From assembly GCF_009877425.1 (NCBI RefSeq), contig NZ_WXEY01000003.1:241416-305415 (forward strand): 64,000 bases of DNA, given 5' to 3'. Source of the DNA: Heliomicrobium undosum (lineage in GTDB: Bacteria > Bacillota > Desulfitobacteriia > Heliobacteriales > Heliobacteriaceae). Below, one piece after another: positions 43,519 through 52,253 of this stretch. Position 1 is the stretch's first letter; every line of letters starts with the position of its first letter. The notes below the pieces were generated by a model that was not told where the DNA came from, made no database searches, and saw only the letters and a program-made list of their open reading frames with translations. A program made the position numbers and the translations under genes.

Positions 43519-43790
43519 GTAACGTATACGCTTCGTTGCGGTTTGCGCCGACTCCGCTCGCCAAGAGCTGCGCGGCTACTCGCTTGTCTGCTACGCTGGC
43601 GCGCCAAACCTCTGGGCTTTTCTGCATGTGAACCGTGGCGCGCTTAACCGCTCCGCAGCCTGCGCTCGCTTTACGCCGCTCCGCTCAAAGGCTCACTGCG
43701 CCGGCGCAAACCTGACGTTGTGGTTAACGCTCTGCTACGGGCGACTCTTTTACGCTAGCGGCTGTTTGTGCCGCCACGACACGGTTAGAA
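43519..43790. repeat. Repeat-rich GC-skewed gene-free stretch
   Basis: About 270 bases with no supported gene. An 11-base perfect inverted repeat (GGTTTGCGCCG at 43540-43550, CGGCGCAAACC at 43702-43712) flanks direct repeats of TCTGCTACG (43587, 43731) and CGCTCCGC (43649, 43677), plus several CGCT(A/C)CGCT-like words. It could be a degenerate repeat element or a structured RNA. Confidence 0.5.
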
Positions 43791-43816
43791 TTCTTCCGAT
43801 TATGGTAAACTCTTTG

Positions 43817-43845
43817 TTGTCTGGACAACCGTACTATGCTATAAT
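43817..43845 (+). promoter_or_regulatory. Sigma-A promoter of rplS
   Basis: TTGTCT (43817-43822) and a perfect TATAAT (43840-43845) are 17 bases apart, about 105 bases before the rplS start, leaving room for a leader RNA. Confidence 0.78.
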
Positions 43846-43856
43846 ACTTTTGTTTG

Positions 43857-43945
43857 TAGGCGGGAACGTTGTTCCCCCTAAGCAAGGGTGGTCCGCTGCT
43901 CCATGAGAGAAGGTGGGGTAAGAACGCCTGGGCCGGAAGGAGGTA
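43857..43945 (+). promoter_or_regulatory. Probable ribosomal protein L19 leader RNA
   Basis: The transcript leader opens with TAGGCGGGAACG and closes with AAGAACGCCTG, which can pair (GGCG with CGCC), and encloses a CCCCCTAAGCAAGGG hairpin. Position and outline resemble the L19 leader of Firmicutes, thought to mediate autogenous control. This is a visual match only. Confidence 0.45.
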
Positions 43946-43952
43946 CAGATCG

Positions 43953-44297
43953 ATGCAAGATATTATTCGCCAGATCGAAGCGGAGCAACTGCGTAAAGAT
44001 ATCCCTGATTTCAAACCGGGCGACACCCTCAAGGTGCACGTCAAGGTTGTGGAAGGAAACCGGGAACGGATCCAGTTGTTTGAAGGGATCGTCATCAAGC
44101 GCCGCGGCGGTGGTCTCAGCGAGACCTTCACCGTTCGTCGCGTCTCTTACGGCGTCGCCGTAGAGCGGACGTTCCTCATCCACTCCCCGCGGCTCGACAA
44201 GATTGAAGTAGTTCGCCGCGGACGCGTGCGCCGGGCCAAGTTGTACTACCTGCGCGGCCTCTCCGGCAAAGCGGCTCGGATTCGAGACAAACGGTAG
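43953..44297 (+). CDS. rplS: 50S ribosomal protein L19
   Basis: The 114-residue protein lies at the 30S-50S interface. It has [51 protein letters not shown] and the [28 protein letters not shown] end. ATG at 43953 follows GGAAGGAGG. It is transcribed from its own promoter and closed by a terminator. Confidence 0.97.
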   Translation: MQDIIRQIEAEQLRKDIPDFKPGDTLKVHVKVVEGNRERIQLFEGIVIKRRGGGLSETFTVRRVSYGVAVERTFLIHSPRLDKIEVVRRGRVRRAKLYYLRGLSGKAARIRDKR

Positions 44298-44309
44298 GAC
44301 TGGTGTTCA

Positions 44310-44336
44310 GGGACTGGGAAGCCAGTCCCTTTTGTC
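44310..44336 (+). terminator. Terminator of rplS
   Basis: GGGACTGG (44310-44317) pairs with CCAGTCCC (44322-44329) around GAAG, followed by TTTTGT. Confidence 0.85.
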
Positions 44337-44379
44337 TATGGATCTGCTGGTATATAATGGGAATCGGGAGGGGTGTCCT

Positions 44380-44949
44380 GTGGAAGAGATTCAGCAACCG
44401 GAGGAGTCTGCGCTGCAAAGGCAAGCGAAGCCGCCCAAGTCGGCAGTCCGAGAAATCGCCGAGGCCGTACTGGTGGCTGTCGCATTGGCCTTTCTTATCC
44501 GCTTTTTCCTCTTTCAACCCTTTTATATTCCCTCCGGTTCGATGGAGCCGACTTTAATGCCATTGGACCGCATCATCGTCAGCAAGGTCAACTATTGGTT
44601 TTCTGAGCCGGCTCATGGCAATATCATTGTTTTTCGGTTCCCTGAGGATCCGAGCCGCGACTTCGTCAAGCGGGTCATCGCTGTCGGCGGACAAACAGTA
44701 AAAATTCGCAACAGCCAGTTGTTCGTCGATGACCGGCCGATCCCGGAACCGTATCTGCCGCCGGCGCTGCGCATGGGTGACTACGGTCCCTTCACCGTGC
44801 CGGAAGGAAAGTTCTTTGTCATGGGCGACAACCGGAACCACTCTGACGACAGCCGGAGATGGGGGGTCGTGCCGAGGGAAAATGTGATTGGTCAGGCGGT
44901 TTTTCTCTATTGGCCCTTTGACCGTATCCGAACCTTGGGAGGAACCTGA
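44380..44949 (+). CDS. lepB: Signal peptidase I
   Basis: The 189-residue membrane protease removes signal peptides from secreted proteins. One N-terminal membrane segment (about 25-48) precedes the catalytic Ser in IPSGSMEPTLMPLDRI (about residue 54) and Lys in RDFVKRVIAVGGQ (about 93), the Ser-Lys dyad. GDNRNHSDDSRRWGVVP is the box E signature. GTG at 44380 follows GGGAGGGG; a longer frame begins 48 bases upstream. A TATAAT at 44353 suggests its own transcription start, with a poor -35. Confidence 0.94.
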   Translation: MEEIQQPEESALQRQAKPPKSAVREIAEAVLVAVALAFLIRFFLFQPFYIPSGSMEPTLMPLDRIIVSKVNYWFSEPAHGNIIVFRFPEDPSRDFVKRVIAVGGQTVKIRNSQLFVDDRPIPEPYLPPALRMGDYGPFTVPEGKFFVMGDNRNHSDDSRRWGVVPRENVIGQAVFLYWPFDRIRTLGGT

Positions 44950-44951
44950 CT

Positions 44952-45812
44952 TTGAGTGGTATTCAATGGTATCCCGGCCACATGACCCGGGCGCGGCGTC
45001 AGGTGGGTGAAGACCTGGCCAAGGTCGATCTGGCGCTTGAACTGGTTGACGCGCGGATTCCCCTCAGCAGCCGCAACCCTGATATCGATCGGATCCTCGG
45101 CGAAAAGCCGCGTATCGTCCTGCTGAACAAGGCTGACCTGGCTGATCCGGCGGCGACGCGGCGCTTCATCGACCATTTTCGCGAGCGTTCGATTCCGGCC
45201 CTGTCCATCGACGCGGCGACGGGGGAAGGCGTCCGGGCGATCGCGCCGCTGGTCGAACAGACGCTGGAACCGCTCATCCAACGGTGGCGGCAGCGGGGGA
45301 TGCGGCCCCGCGCCTTCCGGGCCATGGTGGTCGGCATTCCCAATGTGGGCAAATCGTCGCTGATCAACCGCCTGGCCGGCCGGCGCAGGACGGTGACAGC
45401 CGATCGCCCCGGCGTGACCCGCGGCCCCCAGTGGGTGCGCATCGGTCAGAAATTGGAGCTTCTTGATACGCCGGGGATACTCTGGCCTAAGTTTGAAGAC
45501 CCTCTCGTCGGTTTCAAGCTATCAGCCACAGGCGCCGTCAGCGACCTCGTCGTCCAGGTGCAAGAGGTGGCCCAGTTTATTCTTCAGTTTCTGTCCGGCG
45601 AGGCGCCGCAATCAGTAGCAGAGCGGTATGGTTTTCAAATGGCCGAGATCTCCGACATAGAATGGCTGGACGCTGTGGCGCGCCGCCGGGGATTCTTGGG
45701 TTCCGGCGGGGTATTGGACCGTGAAAAGGCGGCGATTCAGGTGCTCGGCGACTTTCGCTCCGGCAAGCTCGGACGACACACCCTGGACAAGCCGGAGGAA
45801 TACACCGGATAA
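44952..45812 (+). CDS. rbgA: Ribosome biogenesis GTPase RbgA (YlqF)
   Basis: The 286-residue circularly permuted GTPase acts late in 50S subunit assembly. It starts IQWYPGHMTRARRQV, the typical YlqF N-terminus; the G motifs occur in permuted order, NKAD (G4) first, then GIPNVGKSSLINRL (G1) and DTPG (G3). The C-terminal helical domain (about 180-286) is the ANTAR-like RNA-binding part. TTG start, two bases after the lepB stop. The rbgA-rnhB order of Bacillus is kept, with pdaA inserted on the other strand. Confidence 0.95.
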   Translation: MSGIQWYPGHMTRARRQVGEDLAKVDLALELVDARIPLSSRNPDIDRILGEKPRIVLLNKADLADPAATRRFIDHFRERSIPALSIDAATGEGVRAIAPLVEQTLEPLIQRWRQRGMRPRAFRAMVVGIPNVGKSSLINRLAGRRRTVTADRPGVTRGPQWVRIGQKLELLDTPGILWPKFEDPLVGFKLSATGAVSDLVVQVQEVAQFILQFLSGEAPQSVAERYGFQMAEISDIEWLDAVARRRGFLGSGGVLDREKAAIQVLGDFRSGKLGRHTLDKPEEYTG

Positions 45813-45829
45813 GCCGGAAGAACACAATC

Positions 45830-45860
45830 AGCGCCCCTCTTCGCGAAGGGCGCTTTTTTG
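45830..45860 (+). terminator. Terminator of lepB-rbgA
   Basis: AGCGCCC (45830-45836) pairs with GGGCGCT (45848-45854), with an inner CTT/AAG stem, followed by TTTTTG. Confidence 0.82.
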
Positions 45861-45887
45861 TATCCTTATTCGGGTGTGTTCGTGTGC

Positions 45888-46742
45888 TTATTCATTAGAG
45901 CCGGTTGCATTGCCGGGCATCGGCGGGAGCATCTGATCCAGCGTTTCCACTGTATATCCCCGTTCTTGAATGGTTTTTAGGATGGGTTCCATCGCTTCGA
46001 CGACGGCTTTTGAGTTGCCGTGGAGCAGGATGATGGCGCCAGGGTGGAGTTGGCTGCTTACATCTTCATGAACCTGCTGGGGTCGTGACGACGGCAGCCA
46101 GTCCACCGAGGAGATGCTCCAGAAAATGGTCCGGTAGCCGAGGTTTTTGGTCGTTTCCAAGGATTTGCGGCTGAATTCCCCTTTGGGAGGCCGCAGGTAT
46201 TTGGCCTGATAATCGGAGCCAGAGGCCTGCTGGATGTCCCGGTGCAGCGACATGATCTCTTCTGTGAGTTTTTCTGTAGAGATGTCAGGCAGGCTGGGGT
46301 GGTTCCAGGTGTGATTGGCTACCGTATGGCCTTCAGTGATCATGCGCCGGAGCAGATCGGGCTGTGTCTTCACCCAGTGTCCAGCCAGGAAAAAGGTCGC
46401 CTTGGCGTTATAGGCAGCTAGGGTATCGAGGATGCGCGGTGTAGCGCCCTCCAGTTCGTAGCCCATGTCGAAGGTGATGACGACAGCCTTGCGGCTGTTG
46501 TCGCCCATGTAGGCGGCGCCGTATTCCCGCAACTGGTTTTTTTGCCATTCCGGAACATAAGGGGGCGTTTCGTTTTTGGAGCGAACAAATCCCCAGCCGT
46601 ATTTTCCGGCGGCGCTGTTCGGGGAGGTTCCGAAATGGGCCGGCGCCTGTTCATCGGGCTCCACCGGCAGCGGTTGCAGGAATAGATATCCCGTGATGCC
46701 GAAAAGGAGAAACAGGGCCAATCTGCGAATTACTCTGTTCAA
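45888..46742 (-). CDS. pdaA: PdaA-type polysaccharide deacetylase
   Basis: The 284-residue protein has an N-terminal signal-anchor (about 5-24) and a NodB domain (about 85-275). Motifs: ITFDMGYE (motif 1; Gly-Tyr as in the PdaA/PdaB group), HTVANHTWNHPSL (motif 2, H-x3-H), YLRPPKGEFS (motif 3), and ILLHGNS (motif 5). The segment EYGAAYMGDNSRKAVVITFD resembles PdaA, which makes muramic delta-lactam in spore cortex in Bacillus. The location suggests export. Assignment to PdaA rather than another sporulation deacetylase is by similarity of this segment; no sigma-G promoter was found. Confidence 0.8.
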   Translation of the reverse strand: MNRVIRRLALFLLFGITGYLFLQPLPVEPDEQAPAHFGTSPNSAAGKYGWGFVRSKNETPPYVPEWQKNQLREYGAAYMGDNSRKAVVITFDMGYELEGATPRILDTLAAYNAKATFFLAGHWVKTQPDLLRRMITEGHTVANHTWNHPSLPDISTEKLTEEIMSLHRDIQQASGSDYQAKYLRPPKGEFSRKSLETTKNLGYRTIFWSISSVDWLPSSRPQQVHEDVSSQLHPGAIILLHGNSKAVVEAMEPILKTIQERGYTVETLDQMLPPMPGNATGSNE

Positions 46743-46864
46743 AGGGCGCCCTCCGTTCCGTGGCCGATGTCAGAAATAGTGTGTCTGCCGGGGAACGGAC
46801 CTATGGGCGGGATTCGCAGGGGTCTATGGTGCCTCTTTCCACCCGGTTTACAGAGCGGAGGATG

Positions 46865-47506
46865 ATGGTGTCCAAGAGCAGTCTTTTATTGAAGGAATCA
46901 TGGATAGAACGGGAATCGTTGCTGCGCGGCAAAGGGTTTCACGTGATTGCCGGTGTCGACGAGGCCGGTCGAGGGCCTTTGGCCGGTCCGGTGGCTGCCG
47001 CAGCGGTGATCCTTCCGCCCGGCTGTATGATTGAAGGGCTGAACGATTCCAAAAAACTGTCGCCCGCGCGTCGAGAGGCCTTGGCAGTGGAGATCAAGCG
47101 CCAGGCTGTGGCATGGGGTATCGGTATCGTATCGTCACGGGTGATCGACCGCATCGGCATCGTTCCGTCGACCTTTCGGGCAATGTCTTTGGCGATCGGT
47201 CGATTGGGTGGCAGGCCCGATTACCTGATTGTCGACGGGAATCAAAAAGTCCCTGGATATGAGGGGGCGCAAGAGGCGTTGATCGATGGAGACGCCTTGG
47301 CGGCGCCGGTGGCGGCCGCATCGATCCTCGCCAAGGTGGTTCGCGACGGTTTGATGGAGCGGTATGCCCGGTTTTTTCCCGGCTATGGATTTGAACAGCA
47401 CAAGGGCTATGGCACGCAGGCGCATCGTTCGGCGATCCTGGAACAGGGAACCTGTTTGCTGCACCGGGCCACTTTCGTACACCTGCATCGACCAGAGGGG
47501 GGTTGA
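46865..47506 (+). CDS. rnhB: Ribonuclease HII
   Basis: The 213-residue enzyme removes ribonucleotides from DNA and RNA from RNA-DNA hybrids. The acidic active site is seen in VIAGVDEAGRGPLAGPVAAAAV (Asp-Glu-Gly), DYLIVDGNQKVPG (Asp) and DGDALAAPVAAASILAKVVRD (Asp). The C-terminus has the GYGFEQHKGYGTQAH motif. ATG at 46865 is preceded by GCGGAGG; a neighbouring ATG three bases earlier and a GTG three bases later are alternatives, and a longer frame upstream overlaps the pdaA promoter region. Confidence 0.94.
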   Translation: MVSKSSLLLKESWIERESLLRGKGFHVIAGVDEAGRGPLAGPVAAAAVILPPGCMIEGLNDSKKLSPARREALAVEIKRQAVAWGIGIVSSRVIDRIGIVPSTFRAMSLAIGRLGGRPDYLIVDGNQKVPGYEGAQEALIDGDALAAPVAAASILAKVVRDGLMERYARFFPGYGFEQHKGYGTQAHRSAILEQGTCLLHRATFVHLHRPEGG

Positions 47507-47509
47507 CCT

Positions 47510-49198
47510 GTGGATATCGGCCAGGCCCTGGTACGGGCATTGCTTTCCGGCATGGGGCAGCGAAACACGCCCGAGGGGGTCAACTGGAAGGTCGGCGCCA
47601 TTGTCAACGGGCTGGTGCTCGAGATGTTGCTCAAAGACACCTATGCCGTGAATGTGGAGGGGAAAAAGCTGACTCTCCAATCGCCTTACCCCTTGTCTCC
47701 CGGCGAGGCGATCCGGTTGGAGGTGCAGGGTCATGACGAGGGGCAGGTGAAGGCGCGGTTGTTGCCGACGGAAAGCCGCGACGCTACCGGAGACCGGGCG
47801 GCGAATCTGCTGAAGCAGGCCGGTGTGGACGATACGCCGCAGAATCGGATGATCCTGAAATCCCTCACGGCTTCCATGCTGGGGTTGACGCGGGAGAACT
47901 TCCAGCAGGTTGCTCGGGGAATGGCCTTGCTCGGCAATGGCGATGAACAGTCGGCCCAGACGGCCGCTTTTGCCCTTAAGTCGGGAATTCCTATGCGTGG
48001 GGAAACGTTGCGCCTGCTGCAATCGGCTTTTGCCGGTGAGCCGCTGCAAGGGTTGCAGGATTGGCTCAATGAAGCCAAGGGCGCGATCAAAGCCCAAGGG
48101 GGAAATGTCCCGGAAGGGCTGCTCCGGCTGGAGGCTGAACTTGCCAAGGCGCTGCCCGAATCGCAGGACCGGGCGGAGGCGCTCGCCCGGAAGTTGTCGC
48201 GCCTCATGGAGAGTCAAATGCCTGCCTCTAAGGGTGAACAGGGCGGACTGAGCCAGTCCCGTTCAACGCCCGGCAGCCGGTTAGACGCTACGGTTGCCTC
48301 CGGCGCGATGACCCAGGGTGGAGGCGCCGAAAGGACGGCTGTCGGGCAGGGGAATGGAGTTCGCCTGTTTCCCGCAGGCGCCCAGGGCGGCAATCTTTTT
48401 GTAGAAGCGGGCGCGCTGATTGATGCCGGAGAGACGGGGAGATCGGTAGGGGCGGCCGTTGAGCCGTCTGTCCGGGAGAATAAGGCGATAGACCAACCGG
48501 CAAAAGACAAAGCGACCACTGAGAAAGGGGTCGCTGAGAAACCACCCGCCGAAAAACCGGCCTTGGAGAAACAGGCGGCAGAACGGGCGAGCGGGGAGAA
48601 AGCCGCCCAGGGTTTGACGGAAGGAGCGGCCAAAGACAGGACAACGGCGCTGTCGCAGCAGATCGCTCGTGCTGTCCAGGAGGTGGAATCCTTTTTCACC
48701 GGCCGGGGAGCCGACGCTGCTGACCTGATTTCCCGGGGGTTGGCGATCGAGGAACGGCTGGCCGGTCACCAGGTGTTGCAGGGCCTAGACAAGGGGATTC
48801 AGGGGGCGAATGACTACCTGTCCTTTACGATCCCTTACCGGTTGGCCGGGGGGAAGGAGGGCAACGGTCAACTCCGTGTCTATAAGGACGGAAAAAACCG
48901 CACCCTTGATCCGGAAAACGTCCGGTTGGCGCTCGTCCTCGATACGGAACACCTCGGGTTTGTCACCATCGAGCTGGCGGTACGGCGCAAGGAGGTCCAG
49001 AGCAAGGTGACGGTGGTTGATCCTGTCGTCATGGAAGCCGGACAAGTTGCCTGGCCTGAACTGCAGCAGGCGCTGGCCGAACAGGGGTTTCACCTGGGCG
49101 GGGCGAACTGGCGCGTCGGCTCGCCAGCGGATCTGCGCCCGGCGCCGGCGGAGGCCCCGGCGAGCCGCGAACCGGGCCGTCTGAACATCCGCGTGTAG
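47510..49198 (+). CDS. FliK-like hook-length control domain protein (YlqG position)
   Basis: The 562-residue protein has an alpha-beta N-terminal part (about 1-235), a low-complexity Ala/Glu/Lys/Pro/Thr linker (about 236-390) with repeats of EKPPAEKPALEKQAAE type, and a C-terminal globular domain (about 395-545, FTIPYRLAGGKEGNGQLRVYKDGK ... HLGFVTIELAVRRKEVQSKVTVV) like the Flg_hook/FliK C-domain. In Bacillus ylqG lies here next to a FlhB-tail gene. No other flagellar gene is in the window, so the role may be outside flagella. GTG start, three bases after rnhB. Confidence 0.75.
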   Translation: MDIGQALVRALLSGMGQRNTPEGVNWKVGAIVNGLVLEMLLKDTYAVNVEGKKLTLQSPYPLSPGEAIRLEVQGHDEGQVKARLLPTESRDATGDRAANLLKQAGVDDTPQNRMILKSLTASMLGLTRENFQQVARGMALLGNGDEQSAQTAAFALKSGIPMRGETLRLLQSAFAGEPLQGLQDWLNEAKGAIKAQGGNVPEGLLRLEAELAKALPESQDRAEALARKLSRLMESQMPASKGEQGGLSQSRSTPGSRLDATVASGAMTQGGGAERTAVGQGNGVRLFPAGAQGGNLFVEAGALIDAGETGRSVGAAVEPSVRENKAIDQPAKDKATTEKGVAEKPPAEKPALEKQAAERASGEKAAQGLTEGAAKDRTTALSQQIARAVQEVESFFTGRGADAADLISRGLAIEERLAGHQVLQGLDKGIQGANDYLSFTIPYRLAGGKEGNGQLRVYKDGKNRTLDPENVRLALVLDTEHLGFVTIELAVRRKEVQSKVTVVDPVVMEAGQVAWPELQQALAEQGFHLGGANWRVGSPADLRPAPAEAPASREPGRLNIRV

Positions 49199-49212
49199 GA
49201 GGGGGGGCACTG

Positions 49213-49512
49213 ATGGACGAATCAGGAAAAAAGCCTGTGACAGCAGAAGAAGCGGCGGTGGCCCTGCGTTTTGACCCTTCCGCCGATGCGGCGCCGAAGG
49301 TAATCGCCACCGGCAAGGGTCACCTCGCTCGCAAGATCCTTGAGATCGCCCGCGAGAAGGAGATCCCTGTTTACGAGGATCCGACGCTCATCCAACTTCT
49401 GTCCAAACTTGATCTGGGCGCGGAGGTTCCTCCCGAACTGTATCGGATGGTGGCGGAGGTCCTCGCTTTTGTCTACCGCCTCGACAAGGACATGGGCAAG
49501 GGACGTGACTGA
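49213..49512 (+). CDS. FlhB C-terminal domain-like protein (FhlB/YlqH type)
   Basis: The 99-residue protein matches only the cytoplasmic tail of FlhB/YscU: EEAAVALRFDPSADAAPKVIATGKGHLARKILEIAREKEIPVYEDPTLIQLLSKLDLGAEVPPELYRMVAEVLAFVYRLDK. The NPTH autocleavage motif is absent, and no membrane segments are present. Such stand-alone tails exist in many bacteria and can partly replace the FlhB tail. ATG follows TAGGAGGGGGGG. It is probably co-transcribed with the FliK-like gene, 14 bases away. Confidence 0.88.
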   Translation: MDESGKKPVTAEEAAVALRFDPSADAAPKVIATGKGHLARKILEIAREKEIPVYEDPTLIQLLSKLDLGAEVPPELYRMVAEVLAFVYRLDKDMGKGRD

Positions 49513-49794
49513 TTCCAGCGAGTCAGAAGGGAAGCCATCATCATCCTATGATCCAGCGAAAAGGAAAAATGCCTGCTCAGGGCCCGGTTTCCTCGATGTA
49601 TACATGGACAGGACCGAGTTTTTGCTTTAATATGTACAGGGAACGTCAATGCTATGTTTAAGGCGCATTGATTTTGCCATTTTTTCTACTTTGGAAGGGA
49701 TTTGTCCTAAAACGCAGAATATTATCGTTTTGGGACTCCGCTTCTCTGTTGACCAATTTATCCATAGAATTCCCGAAGGAAGGAGGGAACAAGA
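49513..49794 (+). other. Leader region of the nuo operon with hairpin
   Basis: This 280-base gene-free stretch is AT-richer than its surroundings. The most striking element is an 11-base-pair hairpin, GTCCTAAAACG (49704-49714) with CGTTTTGGGAC (49726-49736, one G-T pair), about 60 bases before nuoA. No consensus promoter was found, although several TA-rich words near 49595-49640 could be -10 boxes. Confidence 0.55.
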
Positions 49795-50151
49795 TTGTTG
49801 AAAGAGTACTTGGGCATCAGTTTGTTCCTCGCCGCTGGTTTGATTATTCCCTTCCTCGCCTTTGCCGTGTCCCGGTTGCTGCAGACCCGTACAAACAGCC
49901 CCGTGAAGGGTGAGCCCTACGAGTGCGGCATGGAGACCATCGGGGACACCTGGATCCAGTTCAAGTCCAACTATTTTCTCTATGCGCTGGTCTTCGTGGC
50001 CTTTGACGTAGAGACCGTATTCCTCTATCCCTGGGCCGTCAAGTTCCAGCAACTGGGGACCTTTGCGATTGTGGAGATGTTTATCTTCATCACCATTCTC
50101 GTCGTCGGCTTCTGGTATGCCTGGAAGGAAGGAGCTTTGGAATGGAAATAG
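49795..50151 (+). CDS. nuoA: NADH-quinone oxidoreductase subunit A
   Basis: The 118-residue membrane subunit has three transmembrane helices and the conserved loop [47 protein letters not shown] start behind GAAGGAGGGAAC. It opens an 11-gene complex I operon and overlaps nuoB by ten bases. Confidence 0.95.
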   Translation: MLKEYLGISLFLAAGLIIPFLAFAVSRLLQTRTNSPVKGEPYECGMETIGDTWIQFKSNYFLYALVFVAFDVETVFLYPWAVKFQQLGTFAIVEMFIFITILVVGFWYAWKEGALEWK

Positions 50152-50669
50152 ACAAGAACGTAGACACCCTCAGCGAGGGTCAGGTCGATGAACTGATCAA
50201 GAAAAACATCATCATGACCAGCCTGGAAGCCGTCTTCAACTGGGCGCGCGGCAATTCCCTCTGGCCTTTGTCCTCCGGTTTGGCCTGCTGCGCCATCGAG
50301 ATGATGGCCACCGGCGCCAGCCGTTTCGACATGTCCCGTTTCGGCTATGAGGTCTTCCGTCCTTCTCCCCGGCAAGCCGACCTGATCATCATCGCCGGCA
50401 CCCTAACCTGGAAGATGGCGCCGGCCATCCAACGGGTCTACGAACAGATGCCGGAGCCGAAGTGGATCATCGCCATGGGCTCCTGCGCCTGCACCGGCGG
50501 TCCTTTCGCCGACTCCTACGCCGTCGTTCCCGGCGTGGACAAGGTCATCCCTGTCGATGTCTATGTGCCGGGCTGCCCGCCGCGGCCCGAGGCCCTGCTC
50601 GACGGTTTCCTCAAATTGAAGGCGAAAATCCAAAACCCGACCAAAGTGGGGTTGAAGCATGGCAAATAA
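50142..50669 (+). CDS. nuoB: NADH-quinone oxidoreductase subunit B
   Basis: The 175-residue subunit holds the N2 iron-sulfur cluster at the quinone site. The four ligand cysteines are visible: the adjacent pair in [11 protein letters not shown] (Cys49, Cys50), one in GSCACTGG and one in [14 protein letters not shown]. Overlaps both neighbours by about ten bases, typical of the operon. Confidence 0.96.
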   Translation: MEIDKNVDTLSEGQVDELIKKNIIMTSLEAVFNWARGNSLWPLSSGLACCAIEMMATGASRFDMSRFGYEVFRPSPRQADLIIIAGTLTWKMAPAIQRVYEQMPEPKWIIAMGSCACTGGPFADSYAVVPGVDKVIPVDVYVPGCPPRPEALLDGFLKLKAKIQNPTKVGLKHGK

Positions 50670-51123
50670 TCTGTTGGATCAGTTTAGCCAGGACGAACTG
50701 GCGGCACGGCTGCAGGCAGAAGTGGAAGTCAGCGGAGAGGGAGTGAGCCGTGCCGTTGTTGTGCCCAAGGAACAACTGCTCGCGGTGATGGAAAAATTGC
50801 TCCGCGAACCGGACTTCGCCTTTGACATGCTTTCGGACCTGACGTCGGTCGACCGGAAGGATGCCGGCTTTGAAGTCGTCTACCAACTGTTTTCGCTCAA
50901 GCATCTCTGCGACCTGCGTGTGAAGACGCGGACCGCGGCGGAGGAGGCCCAGGTTCCGACTGTCACGGGTATCTGGCCCGGCGCCGACTGGATGGAGCGT
51001 GAGGTTTTTGACCTGATGGGGGTCACCTTCGCCGGTCACCCCAACATGACCCGGCTGTTGCTGCCGGATGAGTTCGAAGGACATCCCTTGCGGAAAGACT
51101 TCAAGCTCCAACCAAGAGCGTAG
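50659..51123 (+). CDS. nuoC: NADH-quinone oxidoreductase subunit C
   Basis: The 154-residue peripheral subunit has the 30 kDa family pattern [26 protein letters not shown] and the signature [43 protein letters not shown]. It is a separate protein, not a NuoCD fusion. Confidence 0.95.
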   Translation: MANNLLDQFSQDELAARLQAEVEVSGEGVSRAVVVPKEQLLAVMEKLLREPDFAFDMLSDLTSVDRKDAGFEVVYQLFSLKHLCDLRVKTRTAAEEAQVPTVTGIWPGADWMEREVFDLMGVTFAGHPNMTRLLLPDEFEGHPLRKDFKLQPRA

Positions 51124-51137
51124 GGTGGTGAAATCCT

Positions 51138-52232
51138 TTGCAAACACAAACCTATGAACTGAACTTCGGGCCCCAGCACCCCTCGACCCACGGCGTGTTG
51201 CGGATCGTCCTGGAACTGGACGGCGAGGTCGTCGTCAAGGCAACGCCGGTCATCGGCTACCTCCATCGCGGGATCGAGAAGATCTGCGAGAACCGGACCT
51301 ATATCCAGACGGTGCCCTTCACCGACCGGATGGACTACCTGGCCGGCATGGGCAACAACCTGGGCATCTCCCAGGCCGTGGAAAAGCTGATGGGTGTAGA
51401 GGTGCCCGAGCGGGCCGAGTACATCCGTGTGATCATGTGCGAATTGTCGCGGATCGCCTCCCACATGATCTGTTGCGGCAGTCTCGTCCAGGACCTCGGC
51501 GGCGTGACCGGGTTCGTCTTTTTTATCCGTGACCGGGAAGACATCCTGGAACTGTTCAACCGGGCTTGCGGCGCCCGCATGACCTTCAATTATATCCGCC
51601 CCGGCGGCGTCGCCCAGGACCTGCCTGACGGCTGGGTAGCGCAGTGCCGGAAATTCCTCGCCGATTTCAAGGGCATGATGGAGACCTACGACAAACTCGT
51701 CGTCGGCAACGAGATTTTTCAGATGCGGATGAAGGGTGTAGCGCCCCTCAGCGGCGAGAGGGCCATCGCCATGTCGGCCACCGGCGGGGTGCTGCGGGCC
51801 AGCGGCGTCGATTATGACGTCCGCAAGGCTGACCCCTATGGGATCTATGACCGCTTTGACTTCAAGGTTCCCCTGGGGACCAAAGGCGACAACTGGGACC
51901 GCTTCATGGTGCGGATGGAAGAGATGGAGCAGTCGGCGCGGATCATCGAGCAGGCGCTCGATCAGTTGCCCGAGGGTCCCATCATGGGCAAGATCCCTAA
52001 GGCGATCAAGCCGCCTGCCGGCGAGGTCTACCACCGGATCGAGAACGCCAAAGGCGAAATCGGCTTCTACGTCGTCAGCGACGGTTCCCTGAAACCTTAT
52101 CGCTGGCATGCCCGCCGCGCCGCCATGATCAATCTCCAACTCATGGACGAACTCTGCCGCGGCTTCAAAATCGGTGACGTCGTCGCCATCCTGGGCACCC
52201 TGGATCCGGTGCTGGGTGAGGTAGACTGTTGA
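51138..52232 (+). CDS. nuoD: NADH-quinone oxidoreductase subunit D
   Basis: The 364-residue 49 kDa-type subunit forms the quinone cavity with NuoB. It begins [27 protein letters not shown], has [20 protein letters not shown] and [13 protein letters not shown], and ends [17 protein letters not shown] start after TAGGGTGGTGAAA. The loop with His and Tyr residues used for quinone binding is present. Confidence 0.96.
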   Translation: MQTQTYELNFGPQHPSTHGVLRIVLELDGEVVVKATPVIGYLHRGIEKICENRTYIQTVPFTDRMDYLAGMGNNLGISQAVEKLMGVEVPERAEYIRVIMCELSRIASHMICCGSLVQDLGGVTGFVFFIRDREDILELFNRACGARMTFNYIRPGGVAQDLPDGWVAQCRKFLADFKGMMETYDKLVVGNEIFQMRMKGVAPLSGERAIAMSATGGVLRASGVDYDVRKADPYGIYDRFDFKVPLGTKGDNWDRFMVRMEEMEQSARIIEQALDQLPEGPIMGKIPKAIKPPAGEVYHRIENAKGEIGFYVVSDGSLKPYRWHARRAAMINLQLMDELCRGFKIGDVVAILGTLDPVLGEVDC

Positions 52233-52253
52233 TGCAAGGTGGGAGACGATGAG

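Noticed and set aside
43628..43906. Small plus-strand frame of 92 codons before rplS
   Set aside because: It crosses the rplS promoter and the repeat stretch, has no family match and no proper Shine-Dalgarno.
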